Of a DNA stretch of 59,098 nucleotides, positions 1-8,641 are shown piece after piece (positions within the stretch are counted from its first letter, which is position 1; each line of letters starts with the position of its first letter). The notes beneath the pieces were generated by a model that was given only the letters and a program-made list of their open reading frames with translations, was not told where the DNA came from and searched no databases. The stretch spans positions 1-59,098 of the forward strand of contig CAKQDX010000013.1 of NCBI GenBank assembly GCA_934229725.1. Reading direction: 5' to 3'. Both the position numbers and the translations under genes were made by a program. This stretch comes from an uncultured Streptococcus sp. Lineage in GTDB: Bacteria; Bacillota; Bacilli; Lactobacillales; Streptococcaceae.

Positions 1-6
1 ATACTT

Positions 7-38
7 AAAAAGAATGTTGATTTATCAGCATTCTTTTT
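7..38 (+). terminator. Rho-independent terminator of the gene before the window
   Basis: A 14-bp stem (7-20 with 25-38, one G-T pair) with a TTTA loop ends in a T run. It probably closes a gene whose coding part lies outside the window. The A-rich 5' arm would also let it work on the opposite strand. Confidence 0.75.
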
Positions 39-146
39 CATTTCAAATCAATTCTCGGAATTAGAAATAGGGGGGTGCTAGACGGCATCAAATATCCAAT
101 CTTATTTAGAAAACCTCCAGCACTATAGGTTAAAAAAGGAGTTAAG

Positions 147-551
147 ATGTTAGAATACAAACAAGAAATTCCAGCGATAGAAGACCTACTCGCATTGTAC
201 AGCTCGGTTGGCTGGACCAATTATACTAACAACCCATCTATGCTAGAAGAAGCTGTCAAAGCCAGTCTCTGGCAGTTGGCAGTCTATGATAAGGAAGAGT
301 TAGTAGCCTACATTCGCTTGGTAGGAGATGGTCACTCTGTCATTTTTGTGCAGGACCTCTTGGTGCGACCAGATCATCAGCGTCAAGGTATCGGAAAGAA
401 ACTTTTAGAAGAGGCTTTAACAACTTTCCCCAATGTTTATCAACGGCTCCTTGCCACTGAACGTAGCGAGAAAAATCTAGCCTTTTACCAATCTCTGGGC
501 TTTGTCGAACTTTCAGAGCAAGCCTGTACAGGGATGATTTATAAAAATTGA
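147..551 (+). CDS. GNAT-family N-acetyltransferase
   Basis: A 134-residue protein of the Gcn5-related acetyltransferase fold, which moves an acetyl group from acetyl-CoA to an amine. The acetyl-CoA-binding motif is visible as VQDLLVRPDHQRQGIG, with the R/Q-x-x-G-x-G core at residues 78-83. A typical GNAT tail FYQSLGF follows at 113-119. The ATG at 147 has AAGGAG at 136-141, five bases upstream. It stands alone between two terminators, so context does not suggest a substrate. Small single-domain GNATs of this type acetylate amino groups of small molecules or proteins, and I cannot say which. Family assignment is secure and the substrate is unknown. Confidence 0.85.
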   Translation: MLEYKQEIPAIEDLLALYSSVGWTNYTNNPSMLEEAVKASLWQLAVYDKEELVAYIRLVGDGHSVIFVQDLLVRPDHQRQGIGKKLLEEALTTFPNVYQRLLATERSEKNLAFYQSLGFVELSEQACTGMIYKN

Positions 552-556
552 TGTAG

Positions 557-586
557 AGGATTTCCGGACAGGGAATCCTTTTCTTC
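557..586 (+). terminator. Terminator of the GNAT gene
   Basis: A nine-bp stem (557-565 with 571-579) around GGACA is followed by TTTTCTTCTT. The interval from here to the recJ promoter (587-806) shows no convincing gene. Confidence 0.7.
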
Positions 587-806
587 TTGTTTTACCCGAC
601 ATTGCTTGAAAACGATAGTAGAATAGAGCTAGATAAAAGGAAGAGGAGAAAAGACAAGTCAAATAAGGGAGAAATATCCAGACTATTATTTTGCTTAGAA
701 AAGCAGGTCTTGATTGTAAATGTACTGCGAGTCTATGCACCTTCCGATTTTTTCCGTTCTCTTTTTAGAAAACTCAGACTTCTATCCACTCTGATAAATC
801 TATTCA

Positions 807-815
807 TGTTATAAT
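807..815 (+). promoter_or_regulatory. Extended -10 promoter of recJ
   Basis: TGT followed by TATAAT at 810-815 forms an extended -10 element without a clear -35. It predicts a transcription start near 822, which makes the upstream ATG at 827 an unlikely start and supports the ATG at 851. Confidence 0.6.
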
Positions 816-850
816 AAGTAGATTAGATGACAGGGAGAAAATATAAAAAC

Positions 851-3061
851 ATGATTACATCAACGTATGATTGGAAAATAAATACAAAAGAGCCAGATGC
901 TGGCTTTTTTAAACTTGCTAAAGAGCATGGGCTGGCAGAGACAGCAGCCAAGATTGCCTTTGAACGTGGCATTACGACAGAAGAGGCCCTTGAAGACTTT
1001 CTCAAGGCTGATTTATCACACCTTCATGATCCTTATCTTCTGCATGATATGGATAAGGCAGTGGCTAGAATTCGTCAGGCCATCGAAAATTATGAGCAAA
1101 TCTTAGTCTATGGAGACTATGATGCAGATGGTATGACATCAGCATCGATTGTCAAGGAAGCCCTTGAAATGATGGGCGCTGAAGCTCGAGTTTATTTGCC
1201 TAACCGTTTTACAGATGGTTACGGACCAAACGAAAGTGTCTACAAATATTTCATTCAGCAGGAAGGTATTTCACTCATTGTTACAGTGGATAATGGGGTA
1301 GCGGGGAATGAGGCTATTGCTTATGCGCAAGAGCAAGGTGTGGATGTTATCGTTACTGACCACCATAGCATGCCAGCTCAGCTTCCAGATGCCTACGCCA
1401 TTGTCCACCCAGAACATCCAGATGCTGATTATCCCTTTAAGTATCTGGCAGGTTGTGGGGTAGCTTTCAAATTGGCAACTGCCCTCCTTGAAGCTCTTCC
1501 TACAGAGATGTTGGATTTGGTAGCCATTGGGACCATTGCCGATATGGTTAGCCTGACGGATGAAAATCGTATTATGGTCAAGGTGGGGCTAGAAATCCTC
1601 AAGACTACTGAGCGTATAGGGCTTCAAGAACTGCTTCGTATTTCCGATGTAGACCCAACAACGATTTCTGAAGAAACAGTAGGTTTTAAACTGGCTCCTC
1701 AACTCAATGCCTTGGGACGCTTAGATGATCCAAATCCAGCCATTGAACTATTAACCGGATTTGACGATGAAGAAGCTCAGGCCATTGCACTGAATATAAA
1801 TGCTAAAAATGAAGAACGCAAGGAAGTTGTTCAAAAAATATTTGATGAAGCCATGACTATGGTAGACTTGGACAAACCTGTTCAAGTTTTGGCTAAAGAA
1901 GGCTGGCATCCAGGTGTTCTCGGCATTGTTGCTGGTCGCATCATGGAACAAATCAGTCAGACAGTGGTAGTTTTAAATATTGAAGATGGCTTGGCTAAGG
2001 GTTCAGCACGTAGTTTGGAATCTATCAATATCTTCCATGCCCTAGATGAGCATCGAGAGATTTTCACTGCTTTTGGAGGGCATGCTGGAGCGGCTGGAAT
2101 GACCCTTCCAGAGGAAAATCTTGGTCAACTCTCCGATATTTTGTGCCATTATGTCTATGACAATGACATTGATACAAGCGCTAAAAATACACTCAATCTA
2201 GACGAGGAACTCAAGCTCAGTGAGCTTAGCTTGGATACCATAAAGAGCCTGGAAAAATTAGCTCCTTTTGGCATGGATAATAAAAAGCCAGTCTTTTGGC
2301 TACATGATATTATAGTGACTCAAGCCAGGACTATGGGGCAAAATGGAGCCCATCTTAAGTTTAAGGTTAAACAAGGTAAGGCTAGTTTTGATGTTGTCGC
2401 CTTCAATAAGGGTGATTTGCTTCAAGAATTCCAACAAGCTCAAGGTTTGGAATTAGCCGTGACCTTATCTGTAAATGTTTGGAATGGTCAGACAACACTC
2501 CAGCTTATGCTTGAGGATGCGCGTGTAGAAGGCATCCAATTATTTGATATTCGTGCTAAAAATATGACTCTACCAGAAGGCGTACCGATGGTAGAAGAAG
2601 CATCGGACACAGCACCTGCGGTAGTCCTTAATAAGTTGCCTGAATCTGCGACAGAATTGAAAGAGTGGTTTGAAGGTAAGGATTTCCAAGCGATATACTT
2701 TAAGAATAGCATCAAACAGGCTTATTATCTGACCGGCTATGGAACCAGAGAGCAGTTCGCAAGGCTCTATAAGACCATCTACCAATTTCCAGAGTTTGAT
2801 GTCCGCTATAAACTAGATGATCTCAGTCATTACCTTAAAATTGATAAAATTCTCCTTATCAAGATGATTCAGATTTTTGATGAATTGGATTTTGTGACCA
2901 TTGATAATGGTGTCATGACGGTTAATAAAGAAGCTAAGAAACGTGACATTGAAGACAGTCAGATTTTCCAAGACCTTAAACATTTAGTTAAGTTCCAAGA
3001 ACTTATGGCTTTGGGAACACCACGGGAAATTTATGATTGGCTCTACAAGCCAGAGCAGTAG
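851..3061 (+). CDS. recJ: Single-stranded-DNA-specific exonuclease RecJ
   Basis: RecJ degrades single-stranded DNA 5' to 3' in RecF-type recombination, mismatch repair and base-excision repair. The protein has 736 residues from the ATG at 851. The DHH phosphoesterase motifs are present: GDYDADG at about 88-94 and DHH at about 170-172. The DHHA1 motif with GGHAGAAG lies near residue 408. The C-terminal 200 residues form the Firmicutes-type extension. I prefer 851 over the in-frame ATG at 827 because the promoter would place 827 almost at the transcript start, and AGGGAG at 832-837 can serve 851, although its spacing of 13 is long. It is followed by its own-promoter gene apt, as is usual in streptococci. 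Confidence 0.95.
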   Translation: MITSTYDWKINTKEPDAGFFKLAKEHGLAETAAKIAFERGITTEEALEDFLKADLSHLHDPYLLHDMDKAVARIRQAIENYEQILVYGDYDADGMTSASIVKEALEMMGAEARVYLPNRFTDGYGPNESVYKYFIQQEGISLIVTVDNGVAGNEAIAYAQEQGVDVIVTDHHSMPAQLPDAYAIVHPEHPDADYPFKYLAGCGVAFKLATALLEALPTEMLDLVAIGTIADMVSLTDENRIMVKVGLEILKTTERIGLQELLRISDVDPTTISEETVGFKLAPQLNALGRLDDPNPAIELLTGFDDEEAQAIALNINAKNEERKEVVQKIFDEAMTMVDLDKPVQVLAKEGWHPGVLGIVAGRIMEQISQTVVVLNIEDGLAKGSARSLESINIFHALDEHREIFTAFGGHAGAAGMTLPEENLGQLSDILCHYVYDNDIDTSAKNTLNLDEELKLSELSLDTIKSLEKLAPFGMDNKKPVFWLHDIIVTQARTMGQNGAHLKFKVKQGKASFDVVAFNKGDLLQEFQQAQGLELAVTLSVNVWNGQTTLQLMLEDARVEGIQLFDIRAKNMTLPEGVPMVEEASDTAPAVVLNKLPESATELKEWFEGKDFQAIYFKNSIKQAYYLTGYGTREQFARLYKTIYQFPEFDVRYKLDDLSHYLKIDKILLIKMIQIFDELDFVTIDNGVMTVNKEAKKRDIEDSQIFQDLKHLVKFQELMALGTPREIYDWLYKPEQ

Positions 3062-3123
3062 TGACCAAATAAGATAATTGGCTTAGAATCTAGGGGTTAG
3101 CATTTTCTAAATCCACGGATTCA

Positions 3124-3132
3124 TGCTATAAT
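3124..3132 (+). promoter_or_regulatory. Extended -10 promoter of apt
   Basis: TGC-TATAAT (TATAAT at 3127-3132) lies 43 bases before the apt start. No convincing -35 is visible. Confidence 0.6.
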
Positions 3133-3175
3133 AATATGTAAATATTTTTTGGCAAAATGCCTATAGGAAGAACAA

Positions 3176-3694
3176 ATGAAATTAGAAGACTATATTGCAT
3201 CTATTGAAAACTACCCTAAAGAAGGGGTTACTTTCCGTGATATTAGCCCATTGATGGCTGATGGAAAAGCTTATGGCTATGCTATTCGTGAAATCGTTCA
3301 GTATGCTACGGACATGAAGATTGATATGATTGTTGGTCCAGAAGCACGTGGTTTCATTGTGGGATGTCCAGTTGCTTATCAACTTGGAATTGGCTTTGCG
3401 CCAGTTCGTAAACCTGGTAAATTGCCACGTGAAGTCATTTCAGCAGATTACGAAAAAGAGTACGGTATTGATACCCTCTGTATGCACGCTGATGCCATTA
3501 AGCCTGGCCAACGTGTCCTTATCGTTGATGATCTCTTGGCGACTGGCGGAACTGTGAAAGCCACAATCGAAATGGTAGAACGCCTTGGCGGTGTTGTTGC
3601 TGGTTGTGCCTTCTTGATTGAACTTGACGGTCTTAATGGACGTCAAGCTATCGAAGGCTATGACACTAAAGTATTGATGAACTTCCCAGGATAA
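3176..3694 (+). CDS. apt: Adenine phosphoribosyltransferase
   Basis: Apt converts adenine and PRPP to AMP and pyrophosphate in purine salvage. The 172-residue length is normal for the family. The PRPP-binding loop VLIVDDLLATGGT is at residues 114-126, and the adenine-pocket region VGPEARGF is at 53-60. The start codon has AGGAAG about nine bases upstream. It is transcribed from its own extended -10 promoter and closed by a strong terminator, so it looks monocistronic. Its position just after recJ is common in streptococci. Confidence 0.96.
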   Translation: MKLEDYIASIENYPKEGVTFRDISPLMADGKAYGYAIREIVQYATDMKIDMIVGPEARGFIVGCPVAYQLGIGFAPVRKPGKLPREVISADYEKEYGIDTLCMHADAIKPGQRVLIVDDLLATGGTVKATIEMVERLGGVVAGCAFLIELDGLNGRQAIEGYDTKVLMNFPG

Positions 3695-3711
3695 TTTATT
3701 CCTGATTTTAC

Positions 3712-3734
3712 AAAAGGCCTTAGGGCCTTTTTAA
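3712..3734 (+). terminator. Terminator of apt
   Basis: AAAAGGCC pairs with GGCCTTTT around a four-base loop and runs into T's. Confidence 0.8.
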
Positions 3735-3761
3735 CTCTTTTAAACAGAATATGCTTTCTTA

Positions 3762-3829
3762 TATAGTTTTAAGCTATAGCTAACTAGAGAAAATATATAT
3801 TTGATAACAATACCTCCCCGGTTTATAAT
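3762..3829 (+). promoter_or_regulatory. MET-box and promoter of metA
   Basis: The 17-mer TATAGTTTTAAGCTATA at 3762-3778 differs at one position from the streptococcal MET-box consensus TATAGTTTnAAACTATA, as I recall it from comparative work on the LysR-type regulator MtaR/MetR. It lies just upstream of a promoter with TTGATA at 3801-3806, a 17-base spacer and TATAAT at 3824-3829. The arrangement suggests activation of metA under methionine limitation. Confidence 0.75.
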
Positions 3830-3864
3830 ATGAAGATAGAATAGACAAGGATGGAGATGTTGTT

Positions 3865-4809
3865 ATGCCTATAAAACTTGATAATAAGTTACCAGCTCTT
3901 GATGTATTGCGTTCGGAAAATGTCTTCATCATGGATGAGAATAGGGCAAGTAGTCAGGATATACGACCAATGGAGGTCCTAATCCTTAACCTAATGCCAA
4001 CTAAAGAAGTGACAGAAACCCAGTTGCTACGTCTTTTGGCAAATACGCCGCTACAGATTAACGTTGAGTTTCTTTATATGGCTAGCCATAAATCGAAAAA
4101 CACCCATGCCGAACATATGAAGACTTTTTATAAGACATTTGATGAAATCAAGGACAAGTATTACGATGGTCTTATCGTGACGGGTGCTCCTGTTGAACAA
4201 ATGCCTTTTGAGGAAGTTGATTATTGGCAGGAATTGACACGAGTTTTTGACTGGTCTAAAAAGCATGTTTATTCAACCCTCCATTTGTGTTGGGGGGCTC
4301 AAGCAGGTCTTTATTACAAACATGGGGTTGATAAGGTTGCCTTGCCAGAGAAATTATCTGGTATCTATAAACAAACCGTTGACATGCCAGAAAATTTCCT
4401 CATGAATGGCTTTGATGACAGCTTTGTGTCACCTCATTCACGCTATACAGAAGTCACTCTTGAAGATATCAAAAACAAGACAGATTTAGATGTTGTTGTT
4501 TCAGGACCTGAAGTAGGATTGTCTATTTTAGCTAGTAAGAATCTTCGTGAGGTTTATAGTTTCGGTCATTTTGAATATGACAGAGATACATTGGCTAGAG
4601 AATACCGAAGGGACTTGGATGTTGGCATAAACCCTGATGTACCAGCGAATTATTTTCCAGAAGATGATCCTAATCAGGAACCTCAACTGCGTTGGAACCT
4701 TGCGGCATCGGCTTTCTTTAGTAATTGGATTAACTACGCAGTCTATCAAGAAACACCTTATCGTTTAGAAGAGTTGGAAGATGATTTTTCATTCTACGGT
4801 TATTTGTAG
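3865..4809 (+). CDS. metA: Homoserine O-acyltransferase (MetA family), probably acetyl-CoA specific
   Basis: This enzyme acylates homoserine at the first committed step of methionine synthesis. The protein has 314 residues. The catalytic residues fall at the classical numbers: Cys142 in LCWGAQAG, then His235 and Glu237 in SFGHFEYD. Residue 111, after TGAPV, is Glu. In studied MetA proteins Glu111 goes with acetyl-CoA use (Bacillus cereus) and Gly111 with succinyl-CoA use (E. coli), so this is probably homoserine O-acetyltransferase despite the usual annotation as a succinyltransferase. A MET-box lies upstream. No other methionine gene is adjacent. The start has GGAG about eight bases upstream. 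Confidence 0.94.
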   Translation: MPIKLDNKLPALDVLRSENVFIMDENRASSQDIRPMEVLILNLMPTKEVTETQLLRLLANTPLQINVEFLYMASHKSKNTHAEHMKTFYKTFDEIKDKYYDGLIVTGAPVEQMPFEEVDYWQELTRVFDWSKKHVYSTLHLCWGAQAGLYYKHGVDKVALPEKLSGIYKQTVDMPENFLMNGFDDSFVSPHSRYTEVTLEDIKNKTDLDVVVSGPEVGLSILASKNLREVYSFGHFEYDRDTLAREYRRDLDVGINPDVPANYFPEDDPNQEPQLRWNLAASAFFSNWINYAVYQETPYRLEELEDDFSFYGYL

Positions 4810-4881
4810 CAGACAGATTCAAGAGTCTTTGTGTGACCATTTAGACTTTTGACGTCAGTCTAGCAACTCTGAAAGGTTATT

Positions 4882-5580
4882 ATGAGTTTTTTTGAACAGT
4901 ATCGATCAGGAAATCTGGTCCTTCCAAACGCCTTGTTTTTCCATTTTAAGGAGATTTTTCCGTCAGCGGATGACTTTTTAGTTTGGCAATTTCTCTATCT
5001 ACAAACGACAACTCAGATTGGAGAAGTGGCGTCTAGTCAGATTGCGCAGGCAACTGGTAAGACACCAACTGAGGTTAATAAGAGTATCACGACATTGACT
5101 GAGGCTGGACTCCTTGATTTCACAACGATTAAGGTTAATAATGAAATTGAGATGGTTGTCGATGCTTCACCTGCTTTAGCTATTTTAGATAAACTGGTGA
5201 GTAAGGAAAGGACTGTGTCAGGCCCTGTCGTTGGTCAACCAACCAATACACAACTCATCAAACAACTGACGGATGAGTTGGAACAGGCTTTGGGAATCTT
5301 GAATCCTATGGTTATTGAAGATTTAAACAAGGAAATTCAAGAAGAACATACTGATCCCGAACTTATTCGTGAGGCTTTGAAAGAAGCAGTATTTAACCGC
5401 AAGACAAATTGGAATTACATCAAAGGGGTTCTTCGCAACTGGAAATTGAGTGGTATTACGACAAAAATTCAAGTTGAAGAGCGTCGTTTGGAGCATCAAG
5501 GGAAGAAACAGGCTCATCAGGTTTCAGAAGACTTCAAAACAGGTATGGATGCAGCTCGTCAATTGTGGGGTGGCCAATAA
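4882..5580 (+). CDS. dnaD: DnaD replication-initiation protein
   Basis: DnaD acts with DnaB and DnaI in loading the replicative helicase at oriC and at restart sites in Firmicutes. The protein has 232 residues. The N-terminal 100 residues look like the winged-helix oligomerisation domain. The C-terminal DnaD domain ends in the typical YIKGVLRNW motif near residue 180, followed by a basic, Gln-rich DNA-binding tail. GAAAGG lies about nine bases before the ATG. The stop codon overlaps the ATG of nth (TAATG), a dnaD-nth coupling also known from other Firmicutes. Confidence 0.92.
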   Translation: MSFFEQYRSGNLVLPNALFFHFKEIFPSADDFLVWQFLYLQTTTQIGEVASSQIAQATGKTPTEVNKSITTLTEAGLLDFTTIKVNNEIEMVVDASPALAILDKLVSKERTVSGPVVGQPTNTQLIKQLTDELEQALGILNPMVIEDLNKEIQEEHTDPELIREALKEAVFNRKTNWNYIKGVLRNWKLSGITTKIQVEERRLEHQGKKQAHQVSEDFKTGMDAARQLWGGQ

Positions 5581-6224
5581 TGTTGGGAAGAAAGCGTGTT
5601 AATGAAGCTCTAGCCTTGATGGGAGAGATGTTTCCCAACGCTCATGGGGAGTTGGAGTGGAAAACTCCTTTTCAACTCCTTGTTGCGGTTATTTTATCGG
5701 CGCAAACAACAGATAAGGCTGTAAACAAGATTACTCCCGGTCTGTGGGCTCGTTATCCAGAAATTGAAGATTTAGCATCTGCCAATCTTGATGACGTTGA
5801 AATGTGCTTACGGACCATCGGTCTCTACAAGAATAAAGCTAAGAATATCATTAAAACGGCAAGAGCTGTTCTAATGAATTTTGATGGTCAAGTTCCCAAA
5901 ACACACAAAGAATTAGAGAGTTTACCTGGTGTGGGAAGAAAAACAGCTAATGTTGTTTTAGCCGAAGTTTATGGGATTCCGTCCATTGCTGTTGACACAC
6001 ATGTCTCACGTGTTTCAAAACGCCTGAATATTGTAGCAGAAAACGCTACTGTAGAGGAAATAGAAGCAGAGTTGATGAAGAAAATCCCTAAGAGAGACTG
6101 GATTATTAGTCATCATCGCATGATTTTCTTTGGACGTTATCATTGTTTAGCTAAGAATCCTAAATGTCAGTCCTGTCCCCTTCAAAGTTATTGCAAGTAT
6201 TATAAGGAAATGATTAAGAAATAA
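5580..6224 (+). CDS. nth: Endonuclease III, DNA glycosylase/AP lyase
   Basis: Nth removes oxidised pyrimidines and cleaves the abasic site. The protein has 214 residues. The helix-hairpin-helix LPGVGRKTANVVL carries the catalytic Lys at 121, and the catalytic Asp is Asp139 in VDTHVSR. The C-terminal [4Fe-4S] ligands are complete: Cys189, Cys196, Cys199 and Cys205 in the C-x6-C-x2-C-x5-C spacing. I chose the ATG at 5580, which overlaps the dnaD stop, over an in-frame GTG at 5565, because GGGGTGG at 5567-5573 makes a ribosome-binding site for it. Translation is probably coupled to dnaD. Confidence 0.96.
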   Translation: MLGRKRVNEALALMGEMFPNAHGELEWKTPFQLLVAVILSAQTTDKAVNKITPGLWARYPEIEDLASANLDDVEMCLRTIGLYKNKAKNIIKTARAVLMNFDGQVPKTHKELESLPGVGRKTANVVLAEVYGIPSIAVDTHVSRVSKRLNIVAENATVEEIEAELMKKIPKRDWIISHHRMIFFGRYHCLAKNPKCQSCPLQSYCKYYKEMIKK

Positions 6225-6256
6225 GTTGGAGAATGTGAGTTTCTTCAACTTTTTTA
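6223..6256 (+). terminator. Terminator after nth
   Basis: An 11-bp stem (6223-6233 with 6241-6251) starts inside the nth stop codon and ends in TTTTTT. Confidence 0.75.
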
Positions 6257-6287
6257 TAGCTGTAAGATTTTGTTACAAACTAGTAAC

Positions 6288-6316
6288 TTGACAAAAGTCT
6301 CAGGCTTTAAGAAAAT
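6288..6316 (+). promoter_or_regulatory. Promoter of the 6351-7112 gene
   Basis: TTGACA at 6288-6293, a 17-base spacer and GAAAAT at 6311-6316. Confidence 0.55.
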
Positions 6317-6350
6317 AGAAGAAACGATTTAGAAGCAGGAGCGGTATAGT

Positions 6351-7112
6351 ATGGCTGAATTCAGTAATGAAGAGTATCTCAGAGCCTTAGCAGATAATGG
6401 TGATAGAGAAGCAGCCAAAGAATATGAGCAGGCTTTGGATAATCGTATCTTTCAGTTGCAAATTTCTTTGGCTCAAACGAGTGATCCACAGGGCCGAAAG
6501 GAAGTGCAAAAACTCTTGGAACAAGAGGAAAAGAAAAAAAGGGACTACTTTCAAGAAAAAGAGGAAAAAGCTGTGAGCGAATTTAGACGTCGTAAGAATG
6601 AACCTACTAGAAGTAGGAAGGTTTCGAGTTTGGATAGATTAAGAGACCCTAAAGTGATTAGATGGGTGATTGGCGTTGTGGCGGTGGCTGCTGTCGTGAT
6701 TCCCGTTGTCACTCTAATGTGGTATAGTAATAACCAAAACGAAAACGTAACCAATCCTTGGAAAAATGGCCAGTTAGCCAAAAGTAAGGAAGCAGCTGCA
6801 GCATCATCAGATAATCAGTCCTCTAATGTTGATACGTCATCATTGTCTGATCAGCAGTTAGAAGACTGGGTAGTTTCTACCTATGCCAAGGAACAAGGCT
6901 CAACCGGCGAAAGTTATAAAAATCTGGGTTGGAATGTTTATTCATGGACTGACGATGACGATAATCTAGTCTATGCCCAACTCTCTGATAGTTATGGTAA
7001 TGATGTTCTTCTTTTCCGAGTTGACAAAAAAGGTCAGTTAGAAGCCTATGGTGGTCTTGATGGTTCAAGTGGATCCTGGGACGTCGTTTCCAAAAAATAT
7101 TCAACAAGCTAA
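6351..7112 (+). CDS. Membrane-anchored protein with cytoplasmic coiled coil, function unknown
   Basis: A 253-residue protein that I cannot name. Residues 1-90 are highly charged and predicted coiled coil, rich in Glu, Lys and Gln. One membrane segment lies at about 102-124 (VIRWVIGVVAVAAVVIPVV), with Arg and Lys before it, so the N-terminus should be inside. A Ser/Ala/Asn-rich linker at 145-165 leads to an external domain of about 85 residues rich in aromatic and acidic residues (QLEDWVVSTYAKEQG onward). The outside domain resembles small streptococcal domains of unknown function found on lipoproteins and membrane proteins. It has its own promoter and terminator and stands between nth and the xseA run. 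Confidence 0.85.
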   Translation: MAEFSNEEYLRALADNGDREAAKEYEQALDNRIFQLQISLAQTSDPQGRKEVQKLLEQEEKKKRDYFQEKEEKAVSEFRRRKNEPTRSRKVSSLDRLRDPKVIRWVIGVVAVAAVVIPVVTLMWYSNNQNENVTNPWKNGQLAKSKEAAAASSDNQSSNVDTSSLSDQQLEDWVVSTYAKEQGSTGESYKNLGWNVYSWTDDDDNLVYAQLSDSYGNDVLLFRVDKKGQLEAYGGLDGSSGSWDVVSKKYSTS

Positions 7113-7147
7113 TTAAACCGTTATAAAACGCCTGACTAGGGTGTCTG

Positions 7148-7180
7148 AGACTGTCTTTTGACAGTCTTTTTTGGTATAAT
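7148..7180 (+). terminator. Terminator of the 6351 gene, with an overlapping extended -10
   Basis: GACTGTC at 7149-7155 pairs with GACAGTC at 7160-7166 around TTTT, and a T run follows. The T run leads directly into TGG-TATAAT (TATAAT at 7175-7180), an extended -10 that is probably the promoter of the xseA operon. Terminator and promoter are therefore back to back. Confidence 0.75.
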
Positions 7181-7300
7181 TTAAGGTAATCGTGTATACA
7201 ATTAAAAAGTTGATTATGGAGATTTGAGATTGTCAGTTGGACGGAACTTTTTTAGTCTCACCGGATTTCTCACTAATCAGTTTTAAAAAGGAGAGTTGTC

Positions 7301-8641
7301 GTGTCAGACTATTTATCGGTCACCTCTTTAACCAAATATTTAAAAATGAAATTTGACCGTGACCCTTATTTAGAGAGGGTGTATTTGACAGGTCAGGTTT
7401 CCAATTTTCGTCGTCGGCCGAGTCATCAATATTTTTCTCTTAAGGATGAGGGAGCTGTTATCCAAGCAACAATTTGGGCAGGAGTCTTCCAAAAACTTGG
7501 TTTTGACCTCGAAGAAGGAATGAAAATCAATGTCGTTGGTCGGGTACAAATCTATGAGCCTAGTGGTTCCTATTCGATTATTATCGAGAAAGCTGAGCCA
7601 GATGGTGTGGGTGCTTTGGCTCTCCAATTCGAACAGCTTCGTAAGAAACTAACTGCTCAAGGTTATTTTGACGAGCTTCATAAACAGGCTCTTCCTAATT
7701 TTGTCAAAAAAATTGGGGTTGTCACGAGTCCTAGTGGTGCGGTTATTCGAGATATCATTACAACCGTAAGTCGTCGTTTTCCAGGGGTAGAAATTCTACT
7801 CTTTCCTACCAAGGTTCAAGGTGAAGGAGCTGCACAAGAAATTGCTGAAAATATCCAAAGAGCCAATCAAAGGGATGACCTGGATCTTTTAATCGTCGGT
7901 CGTGGTGGAGGTTCAATCGAGGATCTCTGGGCCTTTAACGAAGAAATTGTGGTGCGGTCGATTTTTGAGAGTCGTTTGCCTGTGATTTCTAGTGTTGGTC
8001 ATGAAACCGATACGACTCTGGCTGATTTTGTAGCGGATCGTAGGGCCGCTACCCCTACTGCAGCGGCAGAGCTTGCAACGCCAGTATCTAAGGCAGATAT
8101 CTTGGTTTGGATAAGAGAAAGACAAAACAGGGTTTATCAAGCTTGTTTGAGACGTATACAGTATAACCAAGAGCGTTTGGCTAAATTATCACAGTCTGTT
8201 GTCTTTAGGCAGCCTGAGCGGCTTTATGACGGCTACTTACAAAAGCTGGACCAATTGACAACCCGACTTGAAACCTTGATAAAGCAGGAGTTTGAGCGCA
8301 AACAAAAAGAAACGGCTCTTTTAAGTCAGAGACTGCAAGGTTTGAATCTCTTGCCTAGTGTAGAGAATTATCAGGACCGTCGAGAGTCCTTACAGCGTTT
8401 GTTAGTTACTACAACCAAGAACTCCCTTAAAGGCTATCGTGTCAGACTAGAGAAGGCGCAAGAGGCCCTATTATCACTGGATACTAGCCGTATTGTTGCG
8501 AGGGGCTATGCTATTGTCAATAAAGACGATAAGCCTCTAACCACTATCAAGGATATTATTGCGGGTGATCAATTAACTATCCAAATGAGGGATGGAGAAC
8601 TAGAAGTAGAGGTAAAAAATGTCAACGAAAAAAACATTTGA
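7301..8641 (+). CDS. xseA: Exodeoxyribonuclease VII large subunit
   Basis: XseA is the large subunit of exonuclease VII, which with several XseB subunits degrades single-stranded DNA from both ends. The protein has 446 residues. The N-terminal OB fold is at about 20-100 (VYLTGQVSNF). The catalytic core has the family signatures TSPSGAVIRDI, GRGGGSIEDLW, SVGHETDTT and DRRAATPTAAAE. A long coiled coil follows. It starts with GTG at 7301, with AAGGAG ending at 7293, and it is the first gene of an overlapping operon. Its last 23 bases overlap xseB. Confidence 0.96.
   Translation: MSDYLSVTSLTKYLKMKFDRDPYLERVYLTGQVSNFRRRPSHQYFSLKDEGAVIQATIWAGVFQKLGFDLEEGMKINVVGRVQIYEPSGSYSIIIEKAEPDGVGALALQFEQLRKKLTAQGYFDELHKQALPNFVKKIGVVTSPSGAVIRDIITTVSRRFPGVEILLFPTKVQGEGAAQEIAENIQRANQRDDLDLLIVGRGGGSIEDLWAFNEEIVVRSIFESRLPVISSVGHETDTTLADFVADRRAATPTAAAELATPVSKADILVWIRERQNRVYQACLRRIQYNQERLAKLSQSVVFRQPERLYDGYLQKLDQLTTRLETLIKQEFERKQKETALLSQRLQGLNLLPSVENYQDRRESLQRLLVTTTKNSLKGYRVRLEKAQEALLSLDTSRIVARGYAIVNKDDKPLTTIKDIIAGDQLTIQMRDGELEVEVKNVNEKNI

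Noticed and set aside
587..814. 75-codon frame between the GNAT gene and recJ
   Set aside because: No ribosome-binding site, basic random-looking sequence, and it runs through the recJ promoter.
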